NCBI GenBank assembly: GCA_002433025.1
Contig: DJGZ01000053.1
Span: 1 to 41,007, forward strand
Source of the DNA: Bacteroidales bacterium UBA5833
Lineage (GTDB): Bacteria > Bacteroidota > Bacteroidia > Bacteroidales > Lentimicrobiaceae
Direction of reading: 5' to 3'
Length of the DNA: 41,007 nucleotides
Part shown: positions 31,983-40,941 of the stretch, piece by piece
Position numbering within the stretch: the first letter of the stretch is position 1
Layout of the letters: every line of letters begins with the position of its first letter
Translations under genes and position numbers: made by a program
The notes under the pieces: generated by a model
What the model saw: only the letters and a program-made list of their open reading frames with translations
The model's database searches: none
Told to the model about the DNA's origin: nothing

Positions 31983-32684
31983 CTATTTAACGGCACAGGC
32001 GATGGAAGCAACACTGATCCTGATGCCCGGCACCTGCATCAGGGCATGCCCTGCCGCTTCAAGGGTTGATCCCGTAGTAATCACATCATCAACCAGTAGC
32101 ACATGTTTGCCTGCCTGTCGGCCTGCATCTGTAAGCCTGAAAATTTCCTTCACATTCTCCCATCGTCTGAATCTCGATTTCCTGGTCTGGGTTTCAGATG
32201 CCTGCGAGCGGATCAGGGTGCTGATATCCAGTTCTGTCTGCATGGAAACGGCCAGGCCGCGCGCGAACCATTCCGCCTGATTATAGCCCCTTTTCAACAG
32301 CTTTCGCGGATGCAATGGCACCGGAATCACAGCAGAAATTCCCCCGAAAAGCGGTGATTTTACCAACTCGTTGCCATAAAGTTTCCCGATGTATTCACCG
32401 ATTTCTTTATAGCCCTTATACTTTAGCTGATGCACCAGGTGCTGCACCCTGCTTCCTTTGGTAAAGTAATAGCACGAAGTTGCTGCTGCAAAATTGATCT
32501 TTCCCCAGAATTGCCGTGCCACAGGATTGTCTTCCATCAGGTGAAAGTTGGTTTTTGGAAGATGATAAAGGCAGGAAAAGCAAAGGATGTTCTCCTTTTG
32601 GTAAAGTATTTTTCCGCATGCCAGACAAACTCTGGGATAAATAAGGGAGATAAGGTCCCCGGCAAGACTGGTTATGATTTTCAT
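31983..32684 (-). CDS. ComF family phosphoribosyltransferase-like protein
   Basis: A 233-residue ComF-like protein. A zinc finger (Cys20, 23, 35, 38; CLACG and CFSC) precedes a type I phosphoribosyltransferase fold with the PRPP loop VLLVDDVITTGSTLEAA near residues 195-211. ComF relatives function in DNA uptake and processing of incoming strands; the role outside competent bacteria is not settled. The typical YxGxxxxxLxxxKYKGY element appears as QLKYKGYKEIG. No obvious promoter box upstream. Confidence 0.92.
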   Translation of the reverse strand: MKIITSLAGDLISLIYPRVCLACGKILYQKENILCFSCLYHLPKTNFHLMEDNPVARQFWGKINFAAATSCYYFTKGSRVQHLVHQLKYKGYKEIGEYIGKLYGNELVKSPLFGGISAVIPVPLHPRKLLKRGYNQAEWFARGLAVSMQTELDISTLIRSQASETQTRKSRFRRWENVKEIFRLTDAGRQAGKHVLLVDDVITTGSTLEAAGHALMQVPGIRISVASIACAVK

Positions 32685-33034
32685 TTCTTTGATTATTTTG
32701 TTCAGCGGATTGCTACCCGGTAATATCTATAAGCAGTAACTAGGTGTATGACCCGGAATTCAATGATAATGGTGCAAATTTTCAGTTCTTCAGGGCTGAC
32801 ATTATCCGATCAACAGATGGGGCCTGGTTGAGATAATTGATAGAGCAATTTTCAGTTTTTTGTGATAAATGATTATCTGGCTGCCCTGGTATGTCAATAG
32901 ATTGCAACGCCTGTGTATGCCTGAAATGTAAAATCTTTGTGACAGTAAACAATTGGCTTATGTCACATATATAATATAGGGATAAAAATAGTGAAATTAT
33001 GATAAAACCGGATGCCTGAGCAAAAAATAGTTGC
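32685..33034. other. AT-rich gene-free stretch
   Basis: About 350 bases between the ComF-type gene and the terminator of the isomerase gene. A near-repeat, GCAAATTTTCAGTTCTT near 32773 and GCAATTTTCAGTTTTT near 32847, is the only pattern seen. A small hydrophobic frame (32782-33036, minus) runs into the terminator and is not accepted as a gene. Confidence 0.45.
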
Positions 33035-33063
33035 AAAAAAAAGGCTTCCTGTCAGGAAGCCTT
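33035..33063 (-). terminator. Intrinsic terminator of the envelope operon
   Basis: On the minus strand AAGGCTTCCTG pairs with CAGGAAGCCTT (33041-33063, single central base, realistically a 9-base stem with a 5-base loop), running into eight T residues (33035-33042). It lies 23 bases after the isomerase stop codon. Confidence 0.93.
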
Positions 33064-33085
33064 ATAAGATTGTATCAGGAACAGA

Positions 33086-35206
33086 TCAGAAGAACATCAA
33101 ACGGTTATCTTCAATATTTGCCTTACGTTTCAATGCTTCGGTGGCTTCACGCTGGGCGCGGGTGCGGAAAGCATTCTGCAGCATCCGTTTTTCCGTGGTA
33201 AAATCGTCTTTGGGAGGAGCGGCAACCAGCTCGTCGTTCACAACAATAAATACTGCCTGGTTTCCTTTCACCGGTTTCGACATCTGACCTGCATTCAGGG
33301 TGAAGAGAATGCCGATTACTTCGTCTTCCTTACCATAACCGGGAAGGTTAGAGGCGGCAAAGGCAATTTCGTTGGTATCGGCTTTCATTCCAAGTGCACG
33401 GTAGCCTTTATCAAGGTCAGCAAGGGTCTTGATCTCTTTATTGATTTCAGCGATCAATGTTTCAGCTTTCTTTTCACGTTTTACAAGGGGTTCAATAAAC
33501 TCCCTTAGTTGTGCGAGTGTCGGCGCGCCCTTTTCACGGATCTCTTTCAGGTTGGCAACAAGGTATCTGCCGTCAAGGTCGAAAACGGGGGAGATGTCAC
33601 CAATTTCCCGTTTGTTGTCGAATGACCATCTGATCACTTCTCGTGCCTGCTGAATGCCGGGAATGGAGTTCTGATCCTTGCTGATGCGTTCGGCCAGGCG
33701 TTTGGTGTAGCCTTTTTCTTCAAGCAGTTTGTTGAATCCCTCAACATTCTTCGATTCGGTTGCAAATTGGCTGGCCAGGGTATATACATCTTGCATGGTC
33801 TTTGAACTGGGTTCAATGGCCAGTTTAACCTTGGCAACACGCACTTTTTTAATCGGAGCCGTCTTGCCGGTAATTTTAATCACATGATAACCAAACTGTG
33901 TCTCAACAACGGTTATGTCACCGGTCTTTCCGTTCAGCACGGCATTGTTGAATGCAGGAACCATGGCGCCGTCGGCGAACCAGTTCAGGTCTCCTTTAGT
34001 CTTGGCAGCGGTCTGGTCGTCGTTCATGGTTTCAGCCAGTTCGTCAAATTTGGCGGCGCTTGATTTCACTACATTCAGGATGCTGTCGGCTTTGGCTTTT
34101 GCCTGTTCCTTTGTCAAGGTAGTTGCCGGATTAACGTTGGTTCCTTTGTAAGTAACCAGGATATGGCTGGCTTTCAATGAGTCGGGGCGCGACTGTACAT
34201 CTACCAGTCTGGCCATGTTATAGGCGTTGTTTTCGATATAGGGTCCGAAGGCTGTACCAACCGGCGAATTAAACATCAGGGAGTCGAGCTGATAGGGTAA
34301 TGAACCCTTTTTCATCCAGGTACTGTCATAACGCTCATCGGAGGTGGTATTGACAAATGAAATCAGATTGTCGGTAGTTACAAATTCATTGTAAAGCTTT
34401 CCGGCCTGTTCGTTGATTTTATCCCGGTCTTCCTGCGAAGGCAGAATCTCGAAAGTCACGTACTCAATGTCTCTTGACGCTTCCTGCTGATACTTGTGTT
34501 TATTATCCTTGTAAAACTTTTCAAAATCCGCGTCTGTAATTGTAACCACACTATCTGCAATACTGGTGTAAGGAGCGCCGTAGTAGCGGGCCCTGGCTTT
34601 GGTGTTGCGCGCATCATAGTCACGTTTGGCAAAAGCGGCGGGTACATAAAATCCTCTGGCAATCAGGTTGCGGTATTTGGTATTCAGCCGGTCTTCCTTG
34701 ATGGCTTTTTCGATGGTAAGATAGCGCTGTTTCATTTGCGGGTCAACGTTATCGAGGTTCTGGAGGAAACTGATCACGTTGGCAGGGTCGAAAGCGCCGG
34801 TTTCAGGGTCGCGGAAACTCTGCTGAATGTATGTGTGCGGATTCTTACCCCTGATCTGATCGTCGAGTTCCTGGGTGGAAACCGTTAAACCAAGACGGTC
34901 AACTTCTGTCAGCAGCAGGGTTTCGTTGATTACCTGCTCCCAGGTGGATTGCCTGATCTGGAACTGCTCGTCGGGCGACAGGTTTTCATTGCCTGTATTC
35001 AGTTTTCTTGCTTCAATGTTTTCATCTACGCGCTGGTTAAAATCAGTGGCCAGTATCTGCTCTCCGTTTATTTTGCCGATGGTGTTGATGCCACGCCTGG
35101 GACTGCGGTTCGATAAAAGGTCACCCAATACAAAAGCGGCCAGCGCCACGCCAATGATGATAACAAGTAATCCTGAACGTTTACGAATATCTCCGATTAA
35201 AGCCAT
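33086..35206 (-). CDS. Membrane-anchored SurA/PpiD-type peptidyl-prolyl isomerase
   Basis: A 706-residue periplasmic chaperone. A single N-terminal TM segment (about 12-30) anchors it; then comes a SurA_N-type helical region (about 40-330). The parvulin domain lies at about 340-455 (KASHILVTYKG, KFDELAETMNDD, GDLNWFADGAMVPAFNNAV, FGYHVIKIT), followed by a second, degenerate parvulin-like region and a C-terminal helical tail. PpiD-like proteins help outer-membrane and periplasmic proteins fold as they leave the Sec translocon. It is the last gene of the block with lptC and the barrel protein but has a -7 box of its own at 35232-35239. Confidence 0.93.
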   Translation of the reverse strand: MALIGDIRKRSGLLVIIIGVALAAFVLGDLLSNRSPRRGINTIGKINGEQILATDFNQRVDENIEARKLNTGNENLSPDEQFQIRQSTWEQVINETLLLTEVDRLGLTVSTQELDDQIRGKNPHTYIQQSFRDPETGAFDPANVISFLQNLDNVDPQMKQRYLTIEKAIKEDRLNTKYRNLIARGFYVPAAFAKRDYDARNTKARARYYGAPYTSIADSVVTITDADFEKFYKDNKHKYQQEASRDIEYVTFEILPSQEDRDKINEQAGKLYNEFVTTDNLISFVNTTSDERYDSTWMKKGSLPYQLDSLMFNSPVGTAFGPYIENNAYNMARLVDVQSRPDSLKASHILVTYKGTNVNPATTLTKEQAKAKADSILNVVKSSAAKFDELAETMNDDQTAAKTKGDLNWFADGAMVPAFNNAVLNGKTGDITVVETQFGYHVIKITGKTAPIKKVRVAKVKLAIEPSSKTMQDVYTLASQFATESKNVEGFNKLLEEKGYTKRLAERISKDQNSIPGIQQAREVIRWSFDNKREIGDISPVFDLDGRYLVANLKEIREKGAPTLAQLREFIEPLVKREKKAETLIAEINKEIKTLADLDKGYRALGMKADTNEIAFAASNLPGYGKEDEVIGILFTLNAGQMSKPVKGNQAVFIVVNDELVAAPPKDDFTTEKRMLQNAFRTRAQREATEALKRKANIEDNRLMFF

Positions 35207-35231
35207 TTGTTAAGTTTTTTATAAGAGGGTG

Positions 35232-35239
35232 CAAATTTA
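35232..35239 (-). promoter_or_regulatory. -7 box of the PpiD-like gene
   Basis: TAAATTTG on the minus strand, 25 bases before the ATG at 35206. Confidence 0.55.
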
Positions 35240-35348
35240 CAAATAAAGTTCAAGGATAAAAATTATTTTGCCCATTGGCTAAAATTATGTAAATAAACAG
35301 GATAGCCTTAAGCGGACGGGCAAAAACAAAAATATGTTTCAGGACATA

Positions 35349-36617
35349 TCAGGCCGGGTTCACTTTGAGCAAAACCTCTTCAATGCGGGTTTCGGAGGCA
35401 CGCACTATGGTAAAAAGGAAATTGCCGGCGCGGATCTCCTCGTTTTCTGCCGGAATGCTTTCGTGGAAAGAAATGATAAACCCGGCAAGTGTTTCATAAT
35501 CATCCGATTCAGGAAGGTCAAGGCGGTATTTCTGGTTCAGGTAATCAATTTCATGGCGGCCCGAAAAGAGGTAGGTATTTTCGTCGATCTGTTTTTCGGC
35601 CAGTTCTTCAACATCATATTCATCGTCAATTTCACCGAAAATCTCCTCAATAATATCTTCAATGGTAAGCATGCCCGCGGTACCGCCGAATTCATCCACC
35701 ACCAGCGCCACACTCCTGCGCTCGCCCATAAATTTGTTCAACAGGGTGCTGGCAGGCATGGTTTCCGGAACAATCATCACCGGCTTTGTAATTTCCTTTA
35801 TGGATACGGGTTTTCTGAAAAGATCATAAGAGTGGGTGTATCCGATGATATTGTCTATGCTTTCCTGGTAGATAAGCACTTTGGAGTGCCCCGATTCGAT
35901 AAAGAGTTCGTTCAGTTTGTCGATGGACTCATTCTGGTTCAAAGCGATGATCTCATTCCGGGGGACCATGCATTCGCGCAATTTGATGTTTCCAAGGTCT
36001 CTCGCATTCTGAAACATCTGTATTTCCTGATAATCCTCGCTCTCTTCAGGCTTGCCGGCCGTGGATTCGCTCAGAAAGTGGTCGAGATCAACCACTCCGA
36101 ATGCATAGTCAGGCTGAGTGATATTCACTTTGAAGAGATATTTGAGTGTCAGTTCAGAAAGCCCGATAAAAAAGATAATTACCGGATAAAAGAGAATATA
36201 GAACAGGTAAACGGGGATGGCGAAAAAGCTCAGCGTGCTGTTCGGATTAATCCTGAAAAGTATTTTAGGCAGGAACTCTGCAAACAGTAAAATAATCAGG
36301 GTGGATACCAGGGTCTGCGCGATCAGCAGCATTGCCTCCGCCCCTGCACCTGCAGGCAGGAGCTGCCTTAACGGTAGTTCAAGGATACGGGCAATATAGA
36401 TACCATAAATTACAAGGGCAATGTTGTTCCCCAAAAGCAATGCACCGATAAAGCGTGAAGGTTTTTTAACGAATTTGGAGAGTATCCTGGCCGGAAGAAA
36501 ATCCTTGTTTTTGTCAACTTCTATCTTCAGCTTGTTTGCTGTAACAAAAGCGATCTCCATACCGGAGAAAAATGCCGAGAACAGAATTGTAATAACAACA
36601 GGAATAAGTAATTCCAT
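35349..36617 (-). CDS. CNNM/CBS/CorC-domain membrane protein (hemolysin C or GldE family)
   Basis: A 422-residue integral membrane protein. Residues 1-165 form a CNNM (DUF21) domain with about four hydrophobic segments and the AFFSGMEIAFVTANKLKIE start; a CBS pair follows (about 195-320, including MVPRNEIIALNQ and EFGGTAGMLTIEDIIEEIFGE at its end), then a CorC_HlyC domain (about 335-420). Relatives transport Mg(II)/Co(II); the 'hemolysin' name is historical, and GldE of gliding bacteria is a close relative. A -7 box TAACTTTG sits at 36641-36648, 23 bases before the ATG. Confidence 0.92.
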   Translation of the reverse strand: MELLIPVVITILFSAFFSGMEIAFVTANKLKIEVDKNKDFLPARILSKFVKKPSRFIGALLLGNNIALVIYGIYIARILELPLRQLLPAGAGAEAMLLIAQTLVSTLIILLFAEFLPKILFRINPNSTLSFFAIPVYLFYILFYPVIIFFIGLSELTLKYLFKVNITQPDYAFGVVDLDHFLSESTAGKPEESEDYQEIQMFQNARDLGNIKLRECMVPRNEIIALNQNESIDKLNELFIESGHSKVLIYQESIDNIIGYTHSYDLFRKPVSIKEITKPVMIVPETMPASTLLNKFMGERRSVALVVDEFGGTAGMLTIEDIIEEIFGEIDDEYDVEELAEKQIDENTYLFSGRHEIDYLNQKYRLDLPESDDYETLAGFIISFHESIPAENEEIRAGNFLFTIVRASETRIEEVLLKVNPA

Positions 36618-36640
36618 TTAGTTTATAAAACAGGTTTATG

Positions 36641-36648
36641 CAAAGTTA
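36641..36648 (-). promoter_or_regulatory. -7 box of the CNNM/CBS gene
   Basis: TAACTTTG on the minus strand, located between lptC and the CNNM gene, so the latter can be transcribed independently. Confidence 0.55.
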
Positions 36649-36677
36649 ATAATTATCGGAAGTAATCCATCATCAGT

Positions 36678-37265
36678 CTACTGGTCTTCATTGATATACA
36701 TCTCACCCCTGGGCTTTTTGATTGTCCAGTTATAGAATTTTTCATCCGCCTCCATGCCTTCGCCATAAAGGATTTTATCAGGGGTGGTAATGGTAACCAT
36801 CTTATCCGAGTTTACCCTTTTCGTATTCTGGTTCCAGATAAGATGTTCCGTATTCAGTTTTTCATTTTTAAGGTAATTGGTCACCACCACATTGCGTTGG
36901 GCTTCCATTGTTTTGGCCATTTCGTTGTTAATGCCGTAATCGGCCGTGATTTCTGTCCTGACCTTTTCAGGATTCAGCGAATCGTAAAAAATAACCCTGA
37001 AGCCCTCCGGAAACCTGATCACGGCACCTTCGGGGGACTCGTAGCGACGGAGCACGGGTGCGGTGAGGGTATATTTAATCCTTCCTTGTTCGCTTTCCGA
37101 GATGCTTACCTCCTTTGCGTACATTGTTGCGATGGTGTCAGGCTGATTGAGCCGGGCGATTTCACCAGGGTCGTTTTTACAGCCGGAAAGCGCTGCCACC
37201 AGGGTGAAGGTGACAACGCTTCCGAGCGTAATTTTAATAAGGGTGTTACCTGAAAAGGATTTCAC
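36678..37265 (-). CDS. lptC: LPS export protein LptC, lipoprotein form
   Basis: A 195-residue LptC-like protein of the lipopolysaccharide bridge. The signal region ends in ALSGC with Cys29, so it appears to be lipidated rather than TM-anchored as in Proteobacteria; this is common in Bacteroidota. The beta-jellyroll pattern is seen in repeats such as GRIKYTLTAPVLRRYESPEG, VRTEITADYGINNEMAKTMEAQ and NTEHLIWNQNTKRVNSDKMV. LptF/G/B and LptA partners are not in this window. It follows the TPR gene by 10 bases, in one operon with coaX, the barrel and the TPR protein. Confidence 0.9.
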   Translation of the reverse strand: MKSFSGNTLIKITLGSVVTFTLVAALSGCKNDPGEIARLNQPDTIATMYAKEVSISESEQGRIKYTLTAPVLRRYESPEGAVIRFPEGFRVIFYDSLNPEKVRTEITADYGINNEMAKTMEAQRNVVVTNYLKNEKLNTEHLIWNQNTKRVNSDKMVTITTPDKILYGEGMEADEKFYNWTIKKPRGEMYINEDQ

Positions 37266-37275
37266 AAATCAAGAC

Positions 37276-38634
37276 TTATTTAGCTGCCCTGATGGTGGTG
37301 GTTTCGTTGATCCAGCATCCGACTGTATAGGAACCGCCTTCGTTCAGGTCGCGGAAGAAGAGGTCGCTGGCCGGCGGAAAATGCCTCGAGAACTGGGCGA
37401 TTTTGCTGTTGGCTTCAGCCTCCACTGAGGGGTCAACGCTGCGGGCCCTTGCATATTTATCAACGGCTGCCCAGAATACGGTTTTCCCACCCATGTCATC
37501 TTCGGTACACATTGAGGAACTGGCGGCGTAGAGGTCTCCGATCAGGATGTAGGCTTTGCCGTAGTTCGGGTCAAGTTGCAGTATTTTCTGCGCGTTGGCA
37601 CGGGCCTGCGAATAGTTGCGCTGGTTGAAGTTGATGTTGGCCAGCAGGTTCAGCGCCTTGATCTTGTCGGTATTGTCTTCGAAAAGATTGGCGGCCTCCT
37701 GCATATATTCCGCGGCTTTGCTGATGTTGTTCTTCTCCAGGTTCAGACTGCCCATCAGGTAAGCCGACTGGGCGCTGGGCTGCAGTTTGTGCAGTTTTTC
37801 GGTAGCCTTGAAGAACAATTCCGAATCGGTGCACTTTTTACGTTCAAGCACATTGGTGATCTTGCTCAGCAATTCAATATCATCCGGTTTCTCGGTGAAT
37901 TTTTTATCATAAATACTGATCAGATCAGGGCAGGTAGCAAACGGTTCGAAGGTTGATTCGATATTTGCCTTGATGTTTTCCCAGTTGGCAAGAGCCTTGG
38001 CTTTATCCTGGTTGGCTTTGATGTTGAAATCAATGATTTCACTAATCTGATCGTAACCGTCAACAATGGCTGATTTATCCAGTTTCTGAAGGTCAACCAT
38101 AGAGATAATGGCCCTGAAATAATAGACCAGCACAGCGCCTTCCGACTTATTACCTGAAAGTTCCACCGACTTCTTAAGCACGGGATAGATGAGTTCTGTT
38201 TTTTCGGTGCGGTAGGTGAAAAGATCGATGCCTTTGCGGCCCAGCACATAGCCTTCGCGGTTGAAATGCCTGATGCGCTGGTCGTAAACCATCATCAGGG
38301 TGTCAATAAACTTCTCGCGTAAAGCAGGCTCTTTGCACTCATCAATCTTTGTGCTGAAAATTTTGGCACCATCAATGTAAGTATTCTGGCTGGCAACGGG
38401 GCAGTTGAAAAACACCCAGCGCCAGTGGGGAAGGGCGTCTTTAAAGTTTTTCTGCTTATAGAACTCCCGGTATAACGACAGGTGCATTACACAGGAGGCT
38501 GAGTCAGCGCCGTATTTAGGACCGGCAGCTGTTGCCTTTTCTTCGGAATCATCATCAGTCTGCGCCCTGGATACCCCGGTAAAACCAAGGCTGATCATCA
38601 GGAGGAAGATGAATGCTTTTACACCCTTTTTCAT
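37276..38634 (-). CDS. Exported tetratricopeptide-repeat protein
   Basis: A 452-residue periplasmic protein. The signal peptide is MKKGVKAFIFLLMISLGF ending SRAQ, which fixes the start at 38634 (19 bases after the preceding stop); the longer frame adds an unlikely Asn-rich leader overlapping that gene. TPR-like helices occur in the middle and C-terminal parts (ELFFKATEKLHKLQPSAQSA, NKISKAAEYMQEAANLFEDN, RNYSQARANAQKILQLDPNY). Proteins with this profile are conserved beside lptC in Bacteroidales and probably scaffold envelope assembly; the exact partner is unknown. Confidence 0.88.
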   Translation of the reverse strand: MKKGVKAFIFLLMISLGFTGVSRAQTDDDSEEKATAAGPKYGADSASCVMHLSLYREFYKQKNFKDALPHWRWVFFNCPVASQNTYIDGAKIFSTKIDECKEPALREKFIDTLMMVYDQRIRHFNREGYVLGRKGIDLFTYRTEKTELIYPVLKKSVELSGNKSEGAVLVYYFRAIISMVDLQKLDKSAIVDGYDQISEIIDFNIKANQDKAKALANWENIKANIESTFEPFATCPDLISIYDKKFTEKPDDIELLSKITNVLERKKCTDSELFFKATEKLHKLQPSAQSAYLMGSLNLEKNNISKAAEYMQEAANLFEDNTDKIKALNLLANINFNQRNYSQARANAQKILQLDPNYGKAYILIGDLYAASSSMCTEDDMGGKTVFWAAVDKYARARSVDPSVEAEANSKIAQFSRHFPPASDLFFRDLNEGGSYTVGCWINETTTIRAAK

Positions 38635-38653
38635 GACATTGTTATTTTTATTG

Positions 38654-39937
38654 TTAATCATATTTTCTGATAATGAACCACCGTTCAAAGATAGAAAGAC
38701 CTAAAGTGAAACGGACAAAGTTCTCTTTTATCAGATTTTCTGTTGTTGTTCCCCTTGTCCCGATCTCCGCAGCAAGGTTTATGGTTGATCTGGTACGTGG
38801 GAGTGGTAGTCCAAGTCCAAAACTTATGCCAAACTCATCAATCCGTTGATTCCTCAGTTCCAGGAAACTGTTCGAATACCTGAAACCTGCCCGGTAGGTA
38901 ATGCGCTGAAAATAGTTTGAGACTGTTGAGACGGAAGGAGTGTACTGCCCCCCGACCGAGAACCTCATACTGTTTTTCAAAGAATCCGGTTGATCAAAGT
39001 AACGATATTTTTCCCACAATTGCAACTGGTAATCAGCCCCCACAAGCCATTTATCGGTTTTTGCCAGCGAAAATCCGAACCCTATATTGGCAGGAAGCAG
39101 AATATCACCCTTCACGGAGGGTTCGTTCAGTACGGTATCAATCACATTGTCCACTCCGGTACTGGTAATGAAATAGCGGTATCCCAATCTGTTCTCGGTG
39201 GCGCTGATTTTACTGTTGGTTCCGGCGACCAATCCGGCGCCCAGCTGAATCCCGTTGCTGAAATTGTATTTGTAATACAGACCGTAGTTCAGCATCAGGT
39301 CATGTATTTTGGTGGATGTCAGGATTTTGTAATTCATCCTGTATGCTGAATCAGGGAAAGTGGTCGCGCTGAATTTCTCTATGGTTCCGAAAAGATAAGT
39401 CAGGTTAAATCCGGCGCTCAGCCTGCGGGTGATTGAGATGCTGTTTCCCCAGTAAAACTTGTTGATTCCTCCGCTACCCTCGTACTCACGGGAATAACTT
39501 CCCAAAACATCGTCAACCTGCTTGTCAATCATTTGGTACCCGGTTCCGCTGTAAGGCAGCAGGCCGAGGCTGCTTCTCCACCAGCGGGTTACCGGAAACC
39601 CGAACAAGAGGTATCCCAGAGAGGTAAAATTGGCCGTTTGACTCAGGTCCTGTGTGATCAGTTTCGACTGCCGGGTGTGGGCTCCGATGTCAAATACAAA
39701 TGACAGGGTGTCAAACGAAGTGTAGGTCGCAGGGTTGGCGGTATTGACAAAGAATGGAGAACTTACCCCATAGGATATTCCGCCCATTGCCATGTTATAA
39801 ACACTGCTGTTGGGCATCAGGTCGCCAATGCCAAAGCGGGAATAAGGGGAACTGATCCGGTTCTGCCCTGAGGCCTGAATGATGCAGAGGAGTAAAATCA
39901 GTGTCTGCAGCAGTGTAATAGCGCGTTTACTTTTCAA
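38654..39937 (-). CDS. Outer-membrane beta-barrel protein (FadL/OmpP1-like)
   Basis: A 427-residue outer-membrane protein with a signal peptide ending QASGQ. The opening SPYSRFGIGDLMPNSS, the NTANPATYTSF segment and alternating amphipathic strands with Gly-aromatic turns point to the OmpP1/FadL/TodX-like barrel type, for hydrophobic compound or lipid transport; the last strands end in FVRFTLGLSIFERWFIIRKY. The cargo is not known. Its start overlaps the end of coaX by 11 bases, indicating translational coupling. Confidence 0.85.
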   Translation of the reverse strand: MKSKRAITLLQTLILLLCIIQASGQNRISSPYSRFGIGDLMPNSSVYNMAMGGISYGVSSPFFVNTANPATYTSFDTLSFVFDIGAHTRQSKLITQDLSQTANFTSLGYLLFGFPVTRWWRSSLGLLPYSGTGYQMIDKQVDDVLGSYSREYEGSGGINKFYWGNSISITRRLSAGFNLTYLFGTIEKFSATTFPDSAYRMNYKILTSTKIHDLMLNYGLYYKYNFSNGIQLGAGLVAGTNSKISATENRLGYRYFITSTGVDNVIDTVLNEPSVKGDILLPANIGFGFSLAKTDKWLVGADYQLQLWEKYRYFDQPDSLKNSMRFSVGGQYTPSVSTVSNYFQRITYRAGFRYSNSFLELRNQRIDEFGISFGLGLPLPRTRSTINLAAEIGTRGTTTENLIKENFVRFTLGLSIFERWFIIRKYD

Positions 39938-40679
39938 GATTGTAGTCGAGTATTTGTTTCAATCCGGTAATCACCAGATTGGGGGTTGCAAAGATGTTAT
40001 TTTTCAGTTTTTTTTCAAAATAAAACATATCCCCTCCTGAAAGAATTATTTTTAGTTGGGGATACAGATGTAAGTATTCTTCAATGATACCGTCTGTTTC
40101 AGCCCTGATGCCATTGATTACTCCGGATAAAATGGATTCATCAGTTGTCCGCCCTGTCAGGTAATTGATTTCTACAGGATTCAATAACGGTAAACGTTTT
40201 GTAAAATTATGCAGTGCCCTGAAACGGGTGGTGAGTCCCGGAGATATTGCCCCACCCTTGTATTCGCCCTGCCCGTTGATGAAATCAAAGGTTATGGCAG
40301 TGCCCATATCTATTACCAGCAGGTCGGAGCCCGGAAAAAGGTGCCTCGCCCCGGCAACCAATGCAATCCTGTCCCTCCCGAGCGTCTCGGGTGAAAGGTA
40401 GTGGTTTGTGAATGGCAGCGGGGTGTTGTAGTCAAGATTGATCCACCTGAAGTTGCCCAGAGCTTTCATGTAAGGTCCGGGATCTCCCGCAACGGAACTG
40501 ATAATGGCGCCCGACGGGATGAACTGTTCCGGAAGCAGCGCCTTAAGTTTTTCAGGATCCGGGTTTTCTGCTGTTTCGAGTAAAACTACGCGCCCGCCTT
40601 CATAAACAGCCAGTTTTGCCCTGGTATTGCCAAGATCAACGATGAGTCTGAAGGAATTGTCCTGAAGGCCTGAATTCAT
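39927..40679 (-). CDS. coaX: Type III pantothenate kinase
   Basis: A 250-residue CoaX, the ASKHA-fold kinase that phosphorylates pantothenate in coenzyme A synthesis and is not feedback-inhibited by CoA. Family motifs: DLGNTRAKLAV (15-25, phosphate 1), GRDRIA (101-106), DMGTAITFDFING (124-136, catalytic Asp124) and GGAISPGL (142-149). It requires a monovalent cation in characterised members. It is the first gene of the envelope block, with a -7 box TAATTTTG at 40744-40751 on the minus strand. Confidence 0.95.
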   Translation of the reverse strand: MNSGLQDNSFRLIVDLGNTRAKLAVYEGGRVVLLETAENPDPEKLKALLPEQFIPSGAIISSVAGDPGPYMKALGNFRWINLDYNTPLPFTNHYLSPETLGRDRIALVAGARHLFPGSDLLVIDMGTAITFDFINGQGEYKGGAISPGLTTRFRALHNFTKRLPLLNPVEINYLTGRTTDESILSGVINGIRAETDGIIEEYLHLYPQLKIILSGGDMFYFEKKLKNNIFATPNLVITGLKQILDYNLEK

Positions 40680-40743
40680 GCTGTTTTTTTGGTGATCAGC
40701 ACAATGGGTGCCGCGCTCGTCGCAAAATATGGTGACGGGTTTG

Positions 40744-40751
40744 CAAAATTA
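40744..40751 (-). promoter_or_regulatory. -7 box of the coaX operon
   Basis: TAATTTTG on the minus strand, 64 bases before the ATG, back to back with the tRNA-Phe promoter. Confidence 0.5.
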
Positions 40752-40790
40752 CCTGATTTTCAGGCGAGGGAGAGAATTTTTTTTAAAATA

Positions 40791-40823
40791 TTTGTTAAAT
40801 TGAATATTTCTTGCTTACCTTTG
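40791..40823 (+). promoter_or_regulatory. Canonical promoter of tRNA-Phe
   Basis: TTTG (40791-40794), a 21-base spacer and TACCTTTG (40816-40823), an exact Bacteroidota consensus. The mature tRNA begins 14 bases later. Confidence 0.85.
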
Positions 40824-40837
40824 CAGCCTCAAAACGG

Positions 40838-40910
<73 letters not shown>

Positions 40911-40913
40911 CCG

Positions 40914-40941
40914 AAAAAAACCGGCTTTCGCCGGTTTTTTT
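40914..40941 (+). terminator. Bidirectional intrinsic terminator after tRNA-Phe
   Basis: ACCGGC and GCCGGT around a TTTC loop, preceded by seven A and followed by seven T residues, directly behind the tRNA. It works in either direction. Confidence 0.92.

Noticed and set aside
32782..33036. 84-residue hydrophobic frame on the minus strand
   Set aside because: It begins inside the terminator of the isomerase gene, has no promoter box and no conserved character.
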